From the NCBI GenBank assembly GCA_947624195.1, contig CANQJH010000005.1, positions 1 through 64,000 of the forward strand: a DNA stretch of 64,000 nt. The letters are read 5' to 3'. Of this stretch, positions 41,379-51,879 are shown piece after piece. The stretch's first letter is position 1. Every line of letters begins with the position of its first letter. A program made the position numbers and the translations under genes. This DNA is from an uncultured Clostridia bacterium (GTDB taxonomy: Bacteria; Bacillota; Clostridia; TANB77; CAG-508). The notes under the pieces were generated by a model, which was given only the letters and a program-made list of their open reading frames with translations, did not search any database and was not told the origin of the DNA.

Positions 41379-41945
41379 TTATATTGCTAAATTTTCTTCT
41401 TTTGCAACATCTTTTAATAATTTAAGATCTTTCCAAAATTCTATTTTTTTGTTTTCATCTCTTAAAAGTGCTGCTGGATGCCATGTTGGAAGATATCTGA
41501 TCCCCTTTTTATCTGCCCATATGCCTCTTTCTTTGGTTATAGAATGCTCTTCTCCCAGTATGTTCTTTAAAGCTGTACTTCCCAATAAAACTATAATTTT
41601 TGGCTTAACCAAAATTACTTGATTTCTTAAATAGTTAAGACAACTTGTAGCCTCATCTTTCTCAGGTACTCTATTTTGAGGAGGTCTACACTTTACGATA
41701 TTAGCAATATAGACATTGTCTCTGTTAATTCCTATTCCATCAAAAGCTTTGTCCATAAGCTGTCCTGCTTTACCAACAAAAGGAACTCCCTCTTTATCTT
41801 CATCTGCACCAGGACCCTCTCCAATAAACATTATATCTGCATCTTTATTGCCAACTCCAAAAACTATATTTGTTCTTCCAGAATTTAATTTACACTTATT
41901 ACAATTAATTATACTTTTCTCTAAATCTTCCCAATTATCAAACAT
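41379..41945 (-). CDS. Family 4 uracil-DNA glycosylase
   Basis: [43 protein letters not shown]. Confidence 0.92.
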   Translation of the reverse strand: MFDNWEDLEKSIINCNKCKLNSGRTNIVFGVGNKDADIMFIGEGPGADEDKEGVPFVGKAGQLMDKAFDGIGINRDNVYIANIVKCRPPQNRVPEKDEATSCLNYLRNQVILVKPKIIVLLGSTALKNILGEEHSITKERGIWADKKGIRYLPTWHPAALLRDENKKIEFWKDLKLLKDVAKEENLAI

Positions 41946-41962
41946 TTTTACATCCTTTTTTA

Positions 41963-42787
41963 TTATAGATTTTTACTTAATTCTTTGTCATTGTGTATTG
42001 CTTTTTTCTTTAGCATCATTAGTCCGATATTATTTTTATAGTTCTGTCCAAATATTCTATATGAAAAAAATTTATCATTTTCGCACATTGTACATATTTC
42101 ACTATCTATTATGTTCTGCTTTAATACACCCATTTCCTTTAGCATCAACTTATTAATTAAAATTGTATCTATTTTGTATTGCTTTCCCTTTTGATTTGTC
42201 AAATCTGTTTCTTCTATTATTGGAGATTTTTTAATATAATTATAAAATTCATTTTGAAATATATCTACTACATCCTGATTTACTAAAAAATGATCTTTTC
42301 GTAGTGATGGACCTATACAGCAAATTATGTTATTCACTTTACAATCATAGTCTTTAATCATAAGAGATATTGCATTTTGTATAATTCTCTTTGATGTACC
42401 TTTCCAACCAGAGTGAATATTTGCTATAACCTTATTTTGGGGATCATATAACATAAAGCAAATACAGTCTGATGTTGAAGTTAATATTGCTTTTTCTTTT
42501 TTATCTGTAATTATCCCATCTGTATTTTCTAGTGATACTTCTTTATCATTTATTTCAACTATGTTGTTTGTATGTGTTTGCTTTGTTTTTATAATATCTT
42601 CTTTAGAAAAATTGAAAGTATTTGCTAATATTTCAAAGACTTTATTGGTATTTTCTATATCTTTGTTTAGACCGATACCATATGTTTTCAAAGTATATGC
42701 ATGTGTTAATTCATCTTGAAACTCTAGTAATTTTTTAAATTGCATATATTCAATATCGTCTTTTTTTACAAAAACAACGTTACTCAT
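41963..42787 (-). CDS. pgeF: YfiH/PgeF multicopper oxidoreductase-like (laccase domain) protein
   Basis: [38 protein letters not shown]. Confidence 0.9.
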   Translation of the reverse strand: MSNVVFVKKDDIEYMQFKKLLEFQDELTHAYTLKTYGIGLNKDIENTNKVFEILANTFNFSKEDIIKTKQTHTNNIVEINDKEVSLENTDGIITDKKEKAILTSTSDCICFMLYDPQNKVIANIHSGWKGTSKRIIQNAISLMIKDYDCKVNNIICCIGPSLRKDHFLVNQDVVDIFQNEFYNYIKKSPIIEETDLTNQKGKQYKIDTILINKLMLKEMGVLKQNIIDSEICTMCENDKFFSYRIFGQNYKNNIGLMMLKKKAIHNDKELSKNL

Positions 42788-43075
42788 TTATTGCCCTTTC
42801 CTTATAATATTATCATAAAAATTATGATTATACAATAAATTATATGCTAGTTTTTCTCTTTTTTGCATTTAAAGTACTTGAAAAGATAATTTGTATTTAT
42901 GTTTTTTTTAATAATTTATATCAAAGCCCAAAAATTATTTTCCTTACATATTGTATTCTTCTCTTTTTCGTGTTATATTATATGTATCACAAAGGAAAAT
43001 TAGTTTGAAAGAAAACATATCTTTCAATTCTATATACACCTTGCGAATAGAAAGCAAGAAGGGAATAAAAATACT

Positions 43076-44020
43076 ATGCTAGAAGAGAAATACGACTTTT
43101 ATAGTCCTAGTAATATTAAGATACACGACTTAGATAATACTATTAAAGATAGCCTATCTGTTGTAGAAAGATTAGATTACTTTACAAAAGTTCATAGTGA
43201 AAATGTCTCAAATTTATCAGCCCGTATTTGTGAATATATGCACTGTAACAATAAATTTACTATTCACTGCTTAATTGCAGGATATATCCACGATGTAGGT
43301 AAATTGTTTATTCCTCATGAAATTCTTGCAAAAAACGGAAAGCTTACCAATGAAGAATTTGAAATAATGAAAACTCATACTACACTTGGATATGAATATT
43401 GTATGAAAGATATTAATTTAAGGCCTTATTCAGATGGTCCTTGGTATCATCACGAGGCTTTAAATGGTACGGGGTATCCTAGAGGGCTTAGAAAAAATGA
43501 TATTCCATATTCTGCACAAATAATTAGAGTTGCTGATGAATATGATGCTTTAGTTACCAAAAGGCATTATACAACTCACGTTAATATTTCTGAGACTTTG
43601 AAAGATTTAATCAAAGACGCTGAGCCTCCTAAAAACATTGTTGCTCTTGACCAATTAAAAGAAAATGAACACCTTGGCAAAATTAATGATAAACCTCTAA
43701 AAGCGTTGTTCAAGGCAGTTATAGATGATATTTTATATGAAATTAGTGGAGTTATGAACTATGTCGATTATCTAAATTCTCAAATAAGAAGATTAGAAAA
43801 TATCATGAAATATGAAAAGAAAATGTTAAATGCTAAAAAGCCAACTCAAAAGGATTATTATAAAACTGGAATGCAACTACTTTTGGAAAAGGGCGAAACT
43901 CTTGATAATTTTAGACAAATTTACCAAGAATACAAAGACGCGCTTGTCTTAAGAAAGAAAAGAATTGATGATTTGTATAATGAAATAAAAATTATAAAAA
44001 GGCTAAAAATTCACATCTAA
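43076..44020 (+). CDS. HD-GYP domain protein
   Basis: CLIAGYIHDVGKLFIPHEIL; HHEALNGTGYPRGL; RVADEYDALV. Confidence 0.92.
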   Translation: MLEEKYDFYSPSNIKIHDLDNTIKDSLSVVERLDYFTKVHSENVSNLSARICEYMHCNNKFTIHCLIAGYIHDVGKLFIPHEILAKNGKLTNEEFEIMKTHTTLGYEYCMKDINLRPYSDGPWYHHEALNGTGYPRGLRKNDIPYSAQIIRVADEYDALVTKRHYTTHVNISETLKDLIKDAEPPKNIVALDQLKENEHLGKINDKPLKALFKAVIDDILYEISGVMNYVDYLNSQIRRLENIMKYEKKMLNAKKPTQKDYYKTGMQLLLEKGETLDNFRQIYQEYKDALVLRKKRIDDLYNEIKIIKRLKIHI

Positions 44021-44098
44021 TTATCAATGAATATTTTTAGCATAAATGTTAGATTATATAATAAAAATCTTTCTTAATGACTGGAAGATTATATGTAA

Positions 44099-44134
44099 CA
44101 AAGCTCTGTGCCACTTATGACACAGAGCTTTTTA
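44099..44134 (+). terminator. Intrinsic terminator
   Basis: aaagctctgtg ccacttatga cacagagctttttatt. Confidence 0.85.
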
Positions 44135-44479
44135 TTCTAAACCTATGCTAACGCCTAAAGCATTGTTAATTTGGTTTATTATACTTTGATCTTCTATATG
44201 ACCAATTTTTTCTTTTAATCTGCTTTTATCAATTGTTCTAACCTGCTCAGCAAGTATAACCGAGTCAGTTTTTAATCCTACATTTTGAGAGCCTATTGGT
44301 ATATGCGTTGGTAATTTTGTTTTTCCTAGTTGTGAGGTAATAGCAGCAGCTATCACAGTTGGACTATACTTATTTCCCATATCATTTTGTATAATAACAA
44401 CGGGTCTGATTCCTCCTTGCTCAGATCCTACAACTGGGCTTAAATCAGCATAAAACATATCTCCTCTTTTTATTGTCAT
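44132..44479 (-). CDS. mazF: MazF/NdoA-type endoribonuclease toxin
   Basis: [40 protein letters not shown]. Confidence 0.95.
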   Translation of the reverse strand: MTIKRGDMFYADLSPVVGSEQGGIRPVVIIQNDMGNKYSPTVIAAAITSQLGKTKLPTHIPIGSQNVGLKTDSVILAEQVRTIDKSRLKEKIGHIEDQSIINQINNALGVSIGLE

Positions 44480-44517
44480 ATTTTCTTCTCCATTATATAA
44501 ATTAGAGATGATATATC

Positions 44518-45141
44518 TTAAATATTTATTTCAATCTCATTATATAATATGTAAACTTTTATCTTATTGTTATTCTCCAACACTTCTAATTTTTCTGGTT
44601 TCAGTTTTTCTTTATTTACATATAGTTTAGTCCATACATCATAACGATTTCTGTCAGTTTTTACTTCCATTAAAATAGTATTTTCATCAAATTGCGTTAT
44701 TCTCTTTTCTTCTTGGTTTTTATAACTTTCTATAAATTGTGTTAAAAATAAATTATTTTCTGATAAACTTGGGTAATTCTCATATATCTTACTAAGATTT
44801 AATTCTGTATTTTTAATTTCTAATTTTCCATTAGAGTACGTCATTTCAAGTCCTTTTATTTCATCTGGAGCTAATATATTTTGCTTCTCATAATCTTGTT
44901 TCACTTCTTGCATGATTGTATATTCATTTTGATTTCTATTGTTAACTATTGTTGCACTTAAATTTGCCTTATAAGATCTAATATTTAAAATATACTTTTC
45001 TATCTCTTCTATACTTTTATTATTTCCTATTTTTTCATTTTTATAATCTTTATTTACACAAATTTTTATAATAAATCCTACAAGAACAATTATCATTAGA
45101 ATAATGAAGAAAATCAAAACTGTTTTTTTCGAAATTTTCAT
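44518..45141 (-). CDS. GerS-like/outer-membrane lipoprotein-sorting-like protein
   Basis: N-terminal TM and LolA-like beta pattern ([12 protein letters not shown]...[18 protein letters not shown]). Confidence 0.5.
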   Translation of the reverse strand: MKISKKTVLIFFIILMIIVLVGFIIKICVNKDYKNEKIGNNKSIEEIEKYILNIRSYKANLSATIVNNRNQNEYTIMQEVKQDYEKQNILAPDEIKGLEMTYSNGKLEIKNTELNLSKIYENYPSLSENNLFLTQFIESYKNQEEKRITQFDENTILMEVKTDRNRYDVWTKLYVNKEKLKPEKLEVLENNNKIKVYILYNEIEINI

Positions 45142-45161
45142 ACTATACTCCTATTTAGCAA

Positions 45162-45281
45162 ATTTAAATAATATTATAGTTTTTACCTCTTGTTGCTTTG
45201 GTCGCAAGCCTAAAGGTTGCTGCTCCATTTGTGCTTCGCTTTGTCAATACGCGAAACTTCAAACTATAATATTATTTAAAT
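45162..45281. mobile_element. Short element bounded by perfect 21-bp inverted repeats (MITE-like or structured-RNA candidate)
   Basis: 45162-45182 atttaaataatattatagttt is the reverse complement of 45261-45281; GC-richer interior. Confidence 0.55.
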
Positions 45282-45314
45282 GTAGTTTTAGAATAAAAAT
45301 ATATTCTCTCTATA

Positions 45315-46298
45315 TTATATTGCAGTATTTAAAAAGTATGATTTTAAAGTTTCCTCCACCTCTTTCTTCGTGTCCAAATGATTTATCAAATCTCTTATTT
45401 GTGAAGCATTTGGCATATTTTTTAAATAGTAACAAATATGTTTTCTCATTTCTTTTACACCGACATTTTCGCCTTTTTCTTCTACTTCTAAATTAATATG
45501 TTCTATAATAGTATCAAGTATTTCTTTGCTTTTTATTTCTCTTATTGGATTACCAGCCAGATAATTTCTTACCTGTTCAAATATCCATGGATTGCCTAAA
45601 CTTGCTCTTGATATCATTATTCCATCACAGTTAGTTTGTTTTAAAATTCTTTCAGCATCATATACAGTTTTTATGTCTCCATTTCCTATTACAGGAATGC
45701 TCACATTTTCTTTTACTTTTTTTATAATATCCCAATCTGCAGTTCCTGAGTAAAACTCTGCTCTTGTTCTTCCATGTACTGTTATACCTTTCGCACCTGC
45801 TTTTTCAATTGCTTTTGAAGCTTCTATTGCTGTTATATGCTCGCTATCCCAACCTTTTCTAATCTTTACTGTAACTGGCAAACTAGAATTATCAACTACA
45901 GCTTTTGTAACATCATATACTTTATTAATGTCCAAAAGTAGCTTACTTCCATCTCCGTTTTTTACTACTTTAGGAGCTGGACACCCCATATTAATATCTA
46001 TAATATCTACATCATAATTTTCACTAATATATCTTGCACTATATGCCATTGATTCAGTATCACTTCCAAAAATTTGGACAGCAATTGGCCTTTTTTCTCC
46101 TACAACATTAAGCAATTTTTTAGTTTTGTTGTCACCATAAAAAAGAGCTTTACTACTAACCATTTCTGTAACAACTAACCCCGGATTATATTTTTCGCAT
46201 ACAATACGAAAAGCCCTATCGGTCAAACCTGCCATAGGGCCTAAAATAATATTATTTTCTAGTTCTACATTTCCTATTTTTAAAGCTTTATTTTTCAT
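45315..46298 (-). CDS. dusB: tRNA-dihydrouridine synthase
   Basis: GPMAGLTDRAFR, DINMGCPAPKVVKNGDGSKLL, ITVHGRTRAEFYSG. Confidence 0.93.
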   Translation of the reverse strand: MKNKALKIGNVELENNIILGPMAGLTDRAFRIVCEKYNPGLVVTEMVSSKALFYGDNKTKKLLNVVGEKRPIAVQIFGSDTESMAYSARYISENYDVDIIDINMGCPAPKVVKNGDGSKLLLDINKVYDVTKAVVDNSSLPVTVKIRKGWDSEHITAIEASKAIEKAGAKGITVHGRTRAEFYSGTADWDIIKKVKENVSIPVIGNGDIKTVYDAERILKQTNCDGIMISRASLGNPWIFEQVRNYLAGNPIREIKSKEILDTIIEHINLEVEEKGENVGVKEMRKHICYYLKNMPNASQIRDLINHLDTKKEVEETLKSYFLNTAI

Positions 46299-46329
46299 TT
46301 CTATTTTCCTACTTATATTGCTTAGTTAT

Positions 46330-47511
46330 TCATTTTACTTTTTGAAAATTATTATATTTAATTCCTACTCTTATCTGCTTCTTGCCCAGAATTCTCCGTC
46401 CCTCTTGTCCCACAAATATGGCTTTTTGTCTTCTGCCACTTATATTTAAAAGCATAGCTATCATGATAAAGTTGCTAAGAAGTGAGCTTCCTCCGTAGCT
46501 TACCAATGGTAAAGGAACTCCTGTTATAGGCAATAGTCCCATTGTCATTCCTATATTTTCAACCATATGGAAAAAGAATATTCCCGCTATTCCTGCTGCA
46601 ATAATAGTGCCTAAATCATCCTTCGCTGTCTTGGACACATACAGCGCTTTGGTTATTAATATTACATATAATATAACAATCGCTCCTGCTACAATAAAGC
46701 CCAGTTCTTCTCCTATTACAGAAAAGATAAAGTCTGTTGATTTTGGATATAAAAATCCTAATTGAGTCTGATTACCTTTTAAAAATCCCATCCCCAAAAG
46801 TTCACCAGCTCCTATTGCAATTTTAGATTGAGTTAAGTTATATCCTGAACCTCTAGGATCTAGATTTGGATTTAAAAATACATCTATTCTCTTTTTTGCG
46901 TGCTCTGGCAACGCAAATTTATATACTAATGGTATCGATATTGCCAAGATTAATATTGTAGCAATAACATACCTTTTATCAATTCCTGCAACAAATAACA
47001 TAAATAAAAATGCAACAATAAAAGCAAATGCTGTACCATAATCAGGTTGTTTAACTATCAATGCTACTGGTATAGCAAATATGATTAATAATAAAAATAA
47101 TCTAGTTGGTCTACTTATTTCCTTTGGTCCTTTTTTCTTCATTTTTGACATTATTAATCCCAAAAAGATAATCAATATAACCTTTGCAAATTCAGATGGT
47201 TGAATAGAAAAAGAACCAAATGTAAACCAGCTTGTTGCTCCAGATATTGGGTCGGTAAATAGTACAGCCCCTAAGCTTGCTAGAATTAATACATACAAAA
47301 TTGGTGAAATTTTAGCAATTGTATCATAGTCAATCACTGTAAAAATAATTAAAAAAGGTATGCTTATTCCAATCCAAGTTAACTGTTTATAAAATTCTTC
47401 TTGCTCTGAACTTTCGGTTGCCGAATAAATTGCAAATAATCCTATTATTACTAATAGGATTGTGCATATTAATATAGACCATTCAAGATTTTTTGTTATC
47501 TTTTTTTTCAT
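46330..47511 (-). CDS. rodA: RodA/FtsW-family SEDS protein
   Basis: KIAIGAGELLGMGFLKGNQTQLGFLYPKSTDFIFSVIGEELGF; PLPLVSYGGSSLL. Confidence 0.93.
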   Translation of the reverse strand: MKKKITKNLEWSILICTILLVIIGLFAIYSATESSEQEEFYKQLTWIGISIPFLIIFTVIDYDTIAKISPILYVLILASLGAVLFTDPISGATSWFTFGSFSIQPSEFAKVILIIFLGLIMSKMKKKGPKEISRPTRLFLLLIIFAIPVALIVKQPDYGTAFAFIVAFLFMLFVAGIDKRYVIATILILAISIPLVYKFALPEHAKKRIDVFLNPNLDPRGSGYNLTQSKIAIGAGELLGMGFLKGNQTQLGFLYPKSTDFIFSVIGEELGFIVAGAIVILYVILITKALYVSKTAKDDLGTIIAAGIAGIFFFHMVENIGMTMGLLPITGVPLPLVSYGGSSLLSNFIMIAMLLNISGRRQKAIFVGQEGRRILGKKQIRVGIKYNNFQKVK

Positions 47512-47521
47512 TGCAGTTCCT

Positions 47522-48142
47522 TTACTTTTGTTTTACTTTTTGCTTTTTATTATTTCTGTTGTTTGCTGTTTTAGCTTTAATTGGCTCTTTTACAGCATTA
47601 ACAACTTCTTTATTTTTATTATTTTCTTGTTGTTCTACTTTTTCATTTTTCACTTCTTCTACTTTAGCCTCTTCGGAATTAGATTTTTCTAATTTAACTG
47701 CTTTAGATTTAACTTCTTTTACTTCTTCTTTCTTAGCTTTGCTTTTAGCTGAAACTTTTTTTGATTTATTCTTTTCTGTCTTATCCTTGCTATTTTCATT
47801 ATTGCCTATTTCTTCAAGTTTAATCTTATTTGTAATTTTTCTTGTAGTATTTTTAATTCCTACAATAGGGATGTTAGCATAAAGTGCTGGTGCGCCTGTT
47901 GTTCCATCACTATTCTGTTTGTTGGTTAACTTAACATCGATTTCTTTTTCATCAATGTCTATGTATTTCTTTATTACTTCAATAATTTCTTGTTTCATCA
48001 TTTCAAGGAAATCAGCTGATACATTAGCTCTATCTTGTAAAAGAACTAAATGCAATCTCTCCTTTGCTTCATCCTTATTTAATTTACTTGGGTCAAGTCT
48101 CTTTCCTTTACTTTTGAAAAAATTCTTAATGTTTGCAAACAT
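47522..48142 (-). CDS. minE: MinE with long charged C-terminal extension
   Basis: AKERLHLVLLQDRANVSADFLEMMKQEIIEVIKKYIDID followed by Lys/Glu-rich tail. Confidence 0.85.
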   Translation of the reverse strand: MFANIKNFFKSKGKRLDPSKLNKDEAKERLHLVLLQDRANVSADFLEMMKQEIIEVIKKYIDIDEKEIDVKLTNKQNSDGTTGAPALYANIPIVGIKNTTRKITNKIKLEEIGNNENSKDKTEKNKSKKVSAKSKAKKEEVKEVKSKAVKLEKSNSEEAKVEEVKNEKVEQQENNKNKEVVNAVKEPIKAKTANNRNNKKQKVKQK

Positions 48143-48170
48143 TTCCTATTCCTCCACTCAAATGTAATTT

Positions 48171-48965
48171 TTATTTTTTACGGTTTCTTCTCATCCTACT
48201 CCAAAAACCTTCTTTTTTTCTACCTGGAATTGTTACTTCTATATTTTCGCCTAATATTCTTCTAGCGATTTCTATATAAGCTTTTCCGGATGGTGCTTTT
48301 TTGTTAGATACAGCAGGCTCACCTTTATTTGTCTGAGTTATGATGTTTTCATCCTCTGGAACAACACCTATTAGGTCTATTGATAATAAATCTAATATAT
48401 CCTCTACATCCATCATTTCGCCTTTTTTAACCATTTCAGGTCTTAATCGGTTTATAATCAGTTCTGGATTTTTTATCTCTGACGCCTCTAAAAGTCCTAT
48501 TATTCTATCAGCATCACGAATTGATGAAATCTCTGCATTAGTTACTACAATTGCTCTATCCGCTCCTGCAATTGCATTTTTGAATCCTTGTTCTATTCCT
48601 GCAGGACAATCTATTAAAATAAAATCAAACTCTTCTTTTAATTTACTTGTTAAGTCTTTCATTTGCTCTTCATTAACTGCATTTTTATCTCTAGTTTGAG
48701 CTGCTGGCAATAAGAATAAATCAGTAAATCTTTTATCTTTTATAAGGGCTTGCCTTAATTTACATTTTCCTTCAACAACATCAACTATATCGTATACTAT
48801 TCTATTTTCTAGCCCCATTACAACATCAAGATTTCTTAAACCAATATCAGTATCAACAAGAACAACCTTTTTGCCTTTAAGTGCTAGGGCTGCTCCAAGG
48901 TTAGCAGTTGTAGTAGTTTTACCTACTCCACCTTTTCCTGATGTTACGACTATTATTTCACCCAT
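48171..48965 (-). CDS. minD: Septum site-determining ATPase MinD
   Basis: VVTSGKGGVGKTTTTANLGAALA; C-terminal basic amphipathic region. Confidence 0.95.
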   Translation of the reverse strand: MGEIIVVTSGKGGVGKTTTTANLGAALALKGKKVVLVDTDIGLRNLDVVMGLENRIVYDIVDVVEGKCKLRQALIKDKRFTDLFLLPAAQTRDKNAVNEEQMKDLTSKLKEEFDFILIDCPAGIEQGFKNAIAGADRAIVVTNAEISSIRDADRIIGLLEASEIKNPELIINRLRPEMVKKGEMMDVEDILDLLSIDLIGVVPEDENIITQTNKGEPAVSNKKAPSGKAYIEIARRILGENIEVTIPGRKKEGFWSRMRRNRKK

Positions 48966-49125
48966 ATTTTCCTCCTTGTAATTATTACGTTATGTGTTAG
49001 AAATTAATTAGTCCTTTTTATAAATTACATATATATATTATATTTTCATTTTTAATAAAAGTCAATGTAAAAATACAAAATTGTTACAAAAATATTACAT
49101 TTTTTTTACTAATTTAAATTTAGCT

Positions 49126-49165
49126 ATAAAAAAGAAACCTAATCCTTACGGAATTAGGCCTCTTT
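49126..49165 (-). terminator. Intrinsic terminator after SSB-like gene
   Basis: Minus strand cctaattcc gtaa ggattagg followed by tttctttttt. Confidence 0.75.
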
Positions 49166-49187
49166 GTAGGTAATTAAATTTTCAAAA

Positions 49188-49880
49188 TTACTCAGCTTTT
49201 TCAACTTTCTCATCGTCAGCTTCGTCGTCATCGCCTGTGTTAACAAGCTCTAAACTTGCAATAGAAACTTCATAAGCTACTCTAGGTTCAATAGTTCCAT
49301 CATCATGTTTTTTCTCATAATTTCTAGATTGAACTCTTCCAATTATTTTAACCTCTGTACCAACATCCATCTTTGAGCAGAATCTAGCATTTCTTCCCCA
49401 TGCAATACAAGGAATATAGTCTGACTTGTTGTATGCTCTGTTTACAGCTAAAAGTAAATCTGCAATTTCTCTTCCAAATGGTGTTTGTCTGTAAATAGGA
49501 GGTTTACATATATAACCTACTAAGACTACCTCATTTGATAAGAAATCTTTACTTGCAACAACTTCTTCATCTTGGTTTGCTAAGAATTCAATATCCTTTG
49601 CAAAAACAGTTAGAATTAATCTGTTTTTATCTTTTTCGTAACTGTTGTAAGATCTAAATTGTCCTTTTACTTTTACTTTCTTGTCAACTACAAGTTCATC
49701 CTCTTTAAATAATCTTTCTGAAATTGTAATTGGAATATTATCGTCATTTCCGCTTAGTCTTGGAACACTTAGATTAAATGTATAAAACTTTTCTCCATAT
49801 ATTTCATGACTAAATACTTTCTCATTTGTAATCTTTCCTACTAACACTAAATTGTTATTCTCCACATAATTTGTTTCCAA
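49188..49880 (-). CDS. Single-stranded DNA-binding protein-like
   Basis: Two OB-like halves: VLVGYICKPPIYRQTPFGREIADLLLAVNRAYNKSDYIPCIAWG. Confidence 0.8.
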   Translation of the reverse strand: METNYVENNNLVLVGKITNEKVFSHEIYGEKFYTFNLSVPRLSGNDDNIPITISERLFKEDELVVDKKVKVKGQFRSYNSYEKDKNRLILTVFAKDIEFLANQDEEVVASKDFLSNEVVLVGYICKPPIYRQTPFGREIADLLLAVNRAYNKSDYIPCIAWGRNARFCSKMDVGTEVKIIGRVQSRNYEKKHDDGTIEPRVAYEVSIASLELVNTGDDDEADDEKVEKAE

Positions 49881-49986
49881 CTCGTTTCCCTCCTTAATTT
49901 TTGTTCTCGTGTATCCTATTTTTTTAAGCTATTTATAATTATACTACAAAATTTTGTTTTTGTCTACATAAAAAGTTAAAATATTT

Positions 49987-50229
49987 TTATTTTTGTAATT
50001 TATTTGTAACATTTCCATTTATTTCATTAATACCCGACTTTATGTTATTTGTTTCATTTACTATGTTGGTGCTATTTTCGACTTGATTGTCACTAACGAT
50101 ATTAGTAGAAGTCGTAATAGTTTCATTATTCTTACTTGTCATAGCAAACGACATTATAAATAAAAATGCAACCGTACTTAGAGATATTAAGTATGATACA
50201 ATTTTTTCTTTCCTCAATACCATAAACAT
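49987..50229 (-). CDS. Small hypothetical membrane protein
   Basis: ORF with one TM and Asn/Thr-rich tail. Confidence 0.45.
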   Translation of the reverse strand: MFMVLRKEKIVSYLISLSTVAFLFIMSFAMTSKNNETITTSTNIVSDNQVENSTNIVNETNNIKSGINEINGNVTNKLQK

Positions 50230-50290
50230 AAAATTACCTCCAACTAATTTATATTCATATTAATTGGAGATTATTACAATATTAACCTTA

Positions 50291-50728
50291 CTATAGCCTT
50301 TTACTCTTTTCTCTTAAAGTTTCTTTTCCACAAAAGGTACATTTTCCAGTTAGTTTATTGATTTTCTCTCTTCTGTTTTTTTCCTTGTCTTTTCCTAAAA
50401 AATTTTTTGTTTTTGTTTTAGTTGTTTTAAGTACAATTTGGCTATCAGTCCATATCATAGAATTCCATTTTTTACAGTATGTGCATGTACGTTGCCTTGC
50501 ATCCCATCCAAATAAAAATATTAAAAATACTATTGCAAATGGTATAAGTATATAGTGAATTGCCGTTAGTATATATAAAATTGCTAGTATAATTATTAAT
50601 ATTAAAGGAATTGTATAAAAAATCAGTTCGAATTTATTAGCATTTTTTTCATTTTCTTCTATCTCTTTTTCTGATACTTCTCTTTCCTTTATTTTTTTGA
50701 TATTTATTGATTTTTTCATAAAATCCAT
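50291..50728 (-). CDS. Hypothetical membrane protein with CxxC pairs
   Basis: Two TM segments, CTYCKKW and CTFCGKE. Confidence 0.55.
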   Translation of the reverse strand: MDFMKKSINIKKIKEREVSEKEIEENEKNANKFELIFYTIPLILIIILAILYILTAIHYILIPFAIVFLIFLFGWDARQRTCTYCKKWNSMIWTDSQIVLKTTKTKTKNFLGKDKEKNRREKINKLTGKCTFCGKETLREKSKRL

Positions 50729-50828
50729 CTAATATAAAATATTACCAATTTGATTTTATTTTATACATTCCTTTCCTATTTACTATATCTTTTTTATTTT
50801 ACCACACATTTTATAGAAAAGGAAGAGT

Positions 50829-50869
50829 AAAAATCAGATTACTTAAGAATTTTTAGTAACCTGATTTTT
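50829..50869 (-). terminator. Bidirectional terminator-like hairpin
   Basis: aaatcag(a)ttact ... agtaa(c)ctgattttt. Confidence 0.6.
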
Positions 50870-50874
50870 ATAAC

Positions 50875-51012
50875 CTATATAAGGCCCATTTTTTTCATCA
50901 TTTTTTTACCTTGTTTCATCATTTTATTTGGTCCCATTGTACATTCTGCATAAATCATAGCGGCTCCTGCACTTATTACCATACCAGTTATCATTCCTTT
51001 TACAAATTTCAT
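50875..51012 (-). CDS. Small protein, 45 aa (not in ORF track)
   Basis: Translates MKFVKGMITGMVISAGAAMIYAECTMGPNKMMKQGKKMMKKMGLI*, preceded by aggaggtaat RBS. Confidence 0.65.
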   Translation of the reverse strand: MKFVKGMITGMVISAGAAMIYAECTMGPNKMMKQGKKMMKKMGLI

Positions 51013-51033
51013 ATTTATTACCTCCTAAAAGTA

Positions 51034-51402
51034 TTATGTCTTTTTTATATATTTTCTATACCAACAAATTGACTGATAAATAGCAATTAATATAATAAAA
51101 ATAGCAAAACCTTTTCTAAGAAAATTGACATCTATTTTGTTAGCAACTATCGAACCACCTATCGCTCCAATTATACCTGATATAGTTAATGGAATTGCTA
51201 CTCTCCATTTTAGAATGTGATTTTTTATGTTTACAATTGAGGCTATTATTGATGTTGGTATAAAAAATATTATGTTGCTTGCTTGTGCTATTAATTGATT
51301 AACACCAAAAAAACAAGTTAAAAATGTAATTAGTATGGTTCCTCCACCCATACCCATTCCACTAACTATTCCTGAAATTAATCCAATAATTATTTCTTTC
51401 AT
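51034..51402 (-). CDS. TSUP (TauE/SafE) half-transporter
   Basis: GLISGIVSGMGMGGGTILI. Confidence 0.75.
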   Translation of the reverse strand: MKEIIIGLISGIVSGMGMGGGTILITFLTCFFGVNQLIAQASNIIFFIPTSIIASIVNIKNHILKWRVAIPLTISGIIGAIGGSIVANKIDVNFLRKGFAIFIILIAIYQSICWYRKYIKKT

Positions 51403-51815
51403 TTATTAAATGTTAGAATAGCTGCATAGATTAAAAATATAATAAAAATTAGTGATAAATATTTATCACTTATCTTTTTTAATATTTTTGCTCCTATCCA
51501 GCCACCCATTAATCCTCCTATTCCGCATAGTATGCCCATTTTGAAGTCAACATTTCCTGCTTTATTATAAAAAAACATACTTGTAAGTACCATTGGAAGA
51601 ATACTAAAAATAGCAATTGCTCTTGCTTCTTTTTCTTCAGTTTTTACAAAATAAACTAGACCCGGCACAGCTATAAGACCTCCGCCAGAGGCGAAGAGCC
51701 CACTTAAAAAGCCTGTGCATATGCCTAGCAAGATTACTTTAATTTTTGACGTTTTTGTTTCTCTATCCATGCAATTATTTTTTCTAATGTTTACAATTTT
51801 TATACCTTTACACAA
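51399..51815 (-). CDS. TSUP (TauE/SafE) half-transporter
   Basis: GICTGFLSGLFASGGGLIAVPGL; overlaps next gene by 4 bp. Confidence 0.75.
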   Translation of the reverse strand: MCKGIKIVNIRKNNCMDRETKTSKIKVILLGICTGFLSGLFASGGGLIAVPGLVYFVKTEEKEARAIAIFSILPMVLTSMFFYNKAGNVDFKMGILCGIGGLMGGWIGAKILKKISDKYLSLIFIIFLIYAAILTFNK

Positions 51816-51879
51816 AAAATAACTGTATTCATTTTTCTATGTGTTTATATTTTATACAACAAAAATGAATATAGTTATT

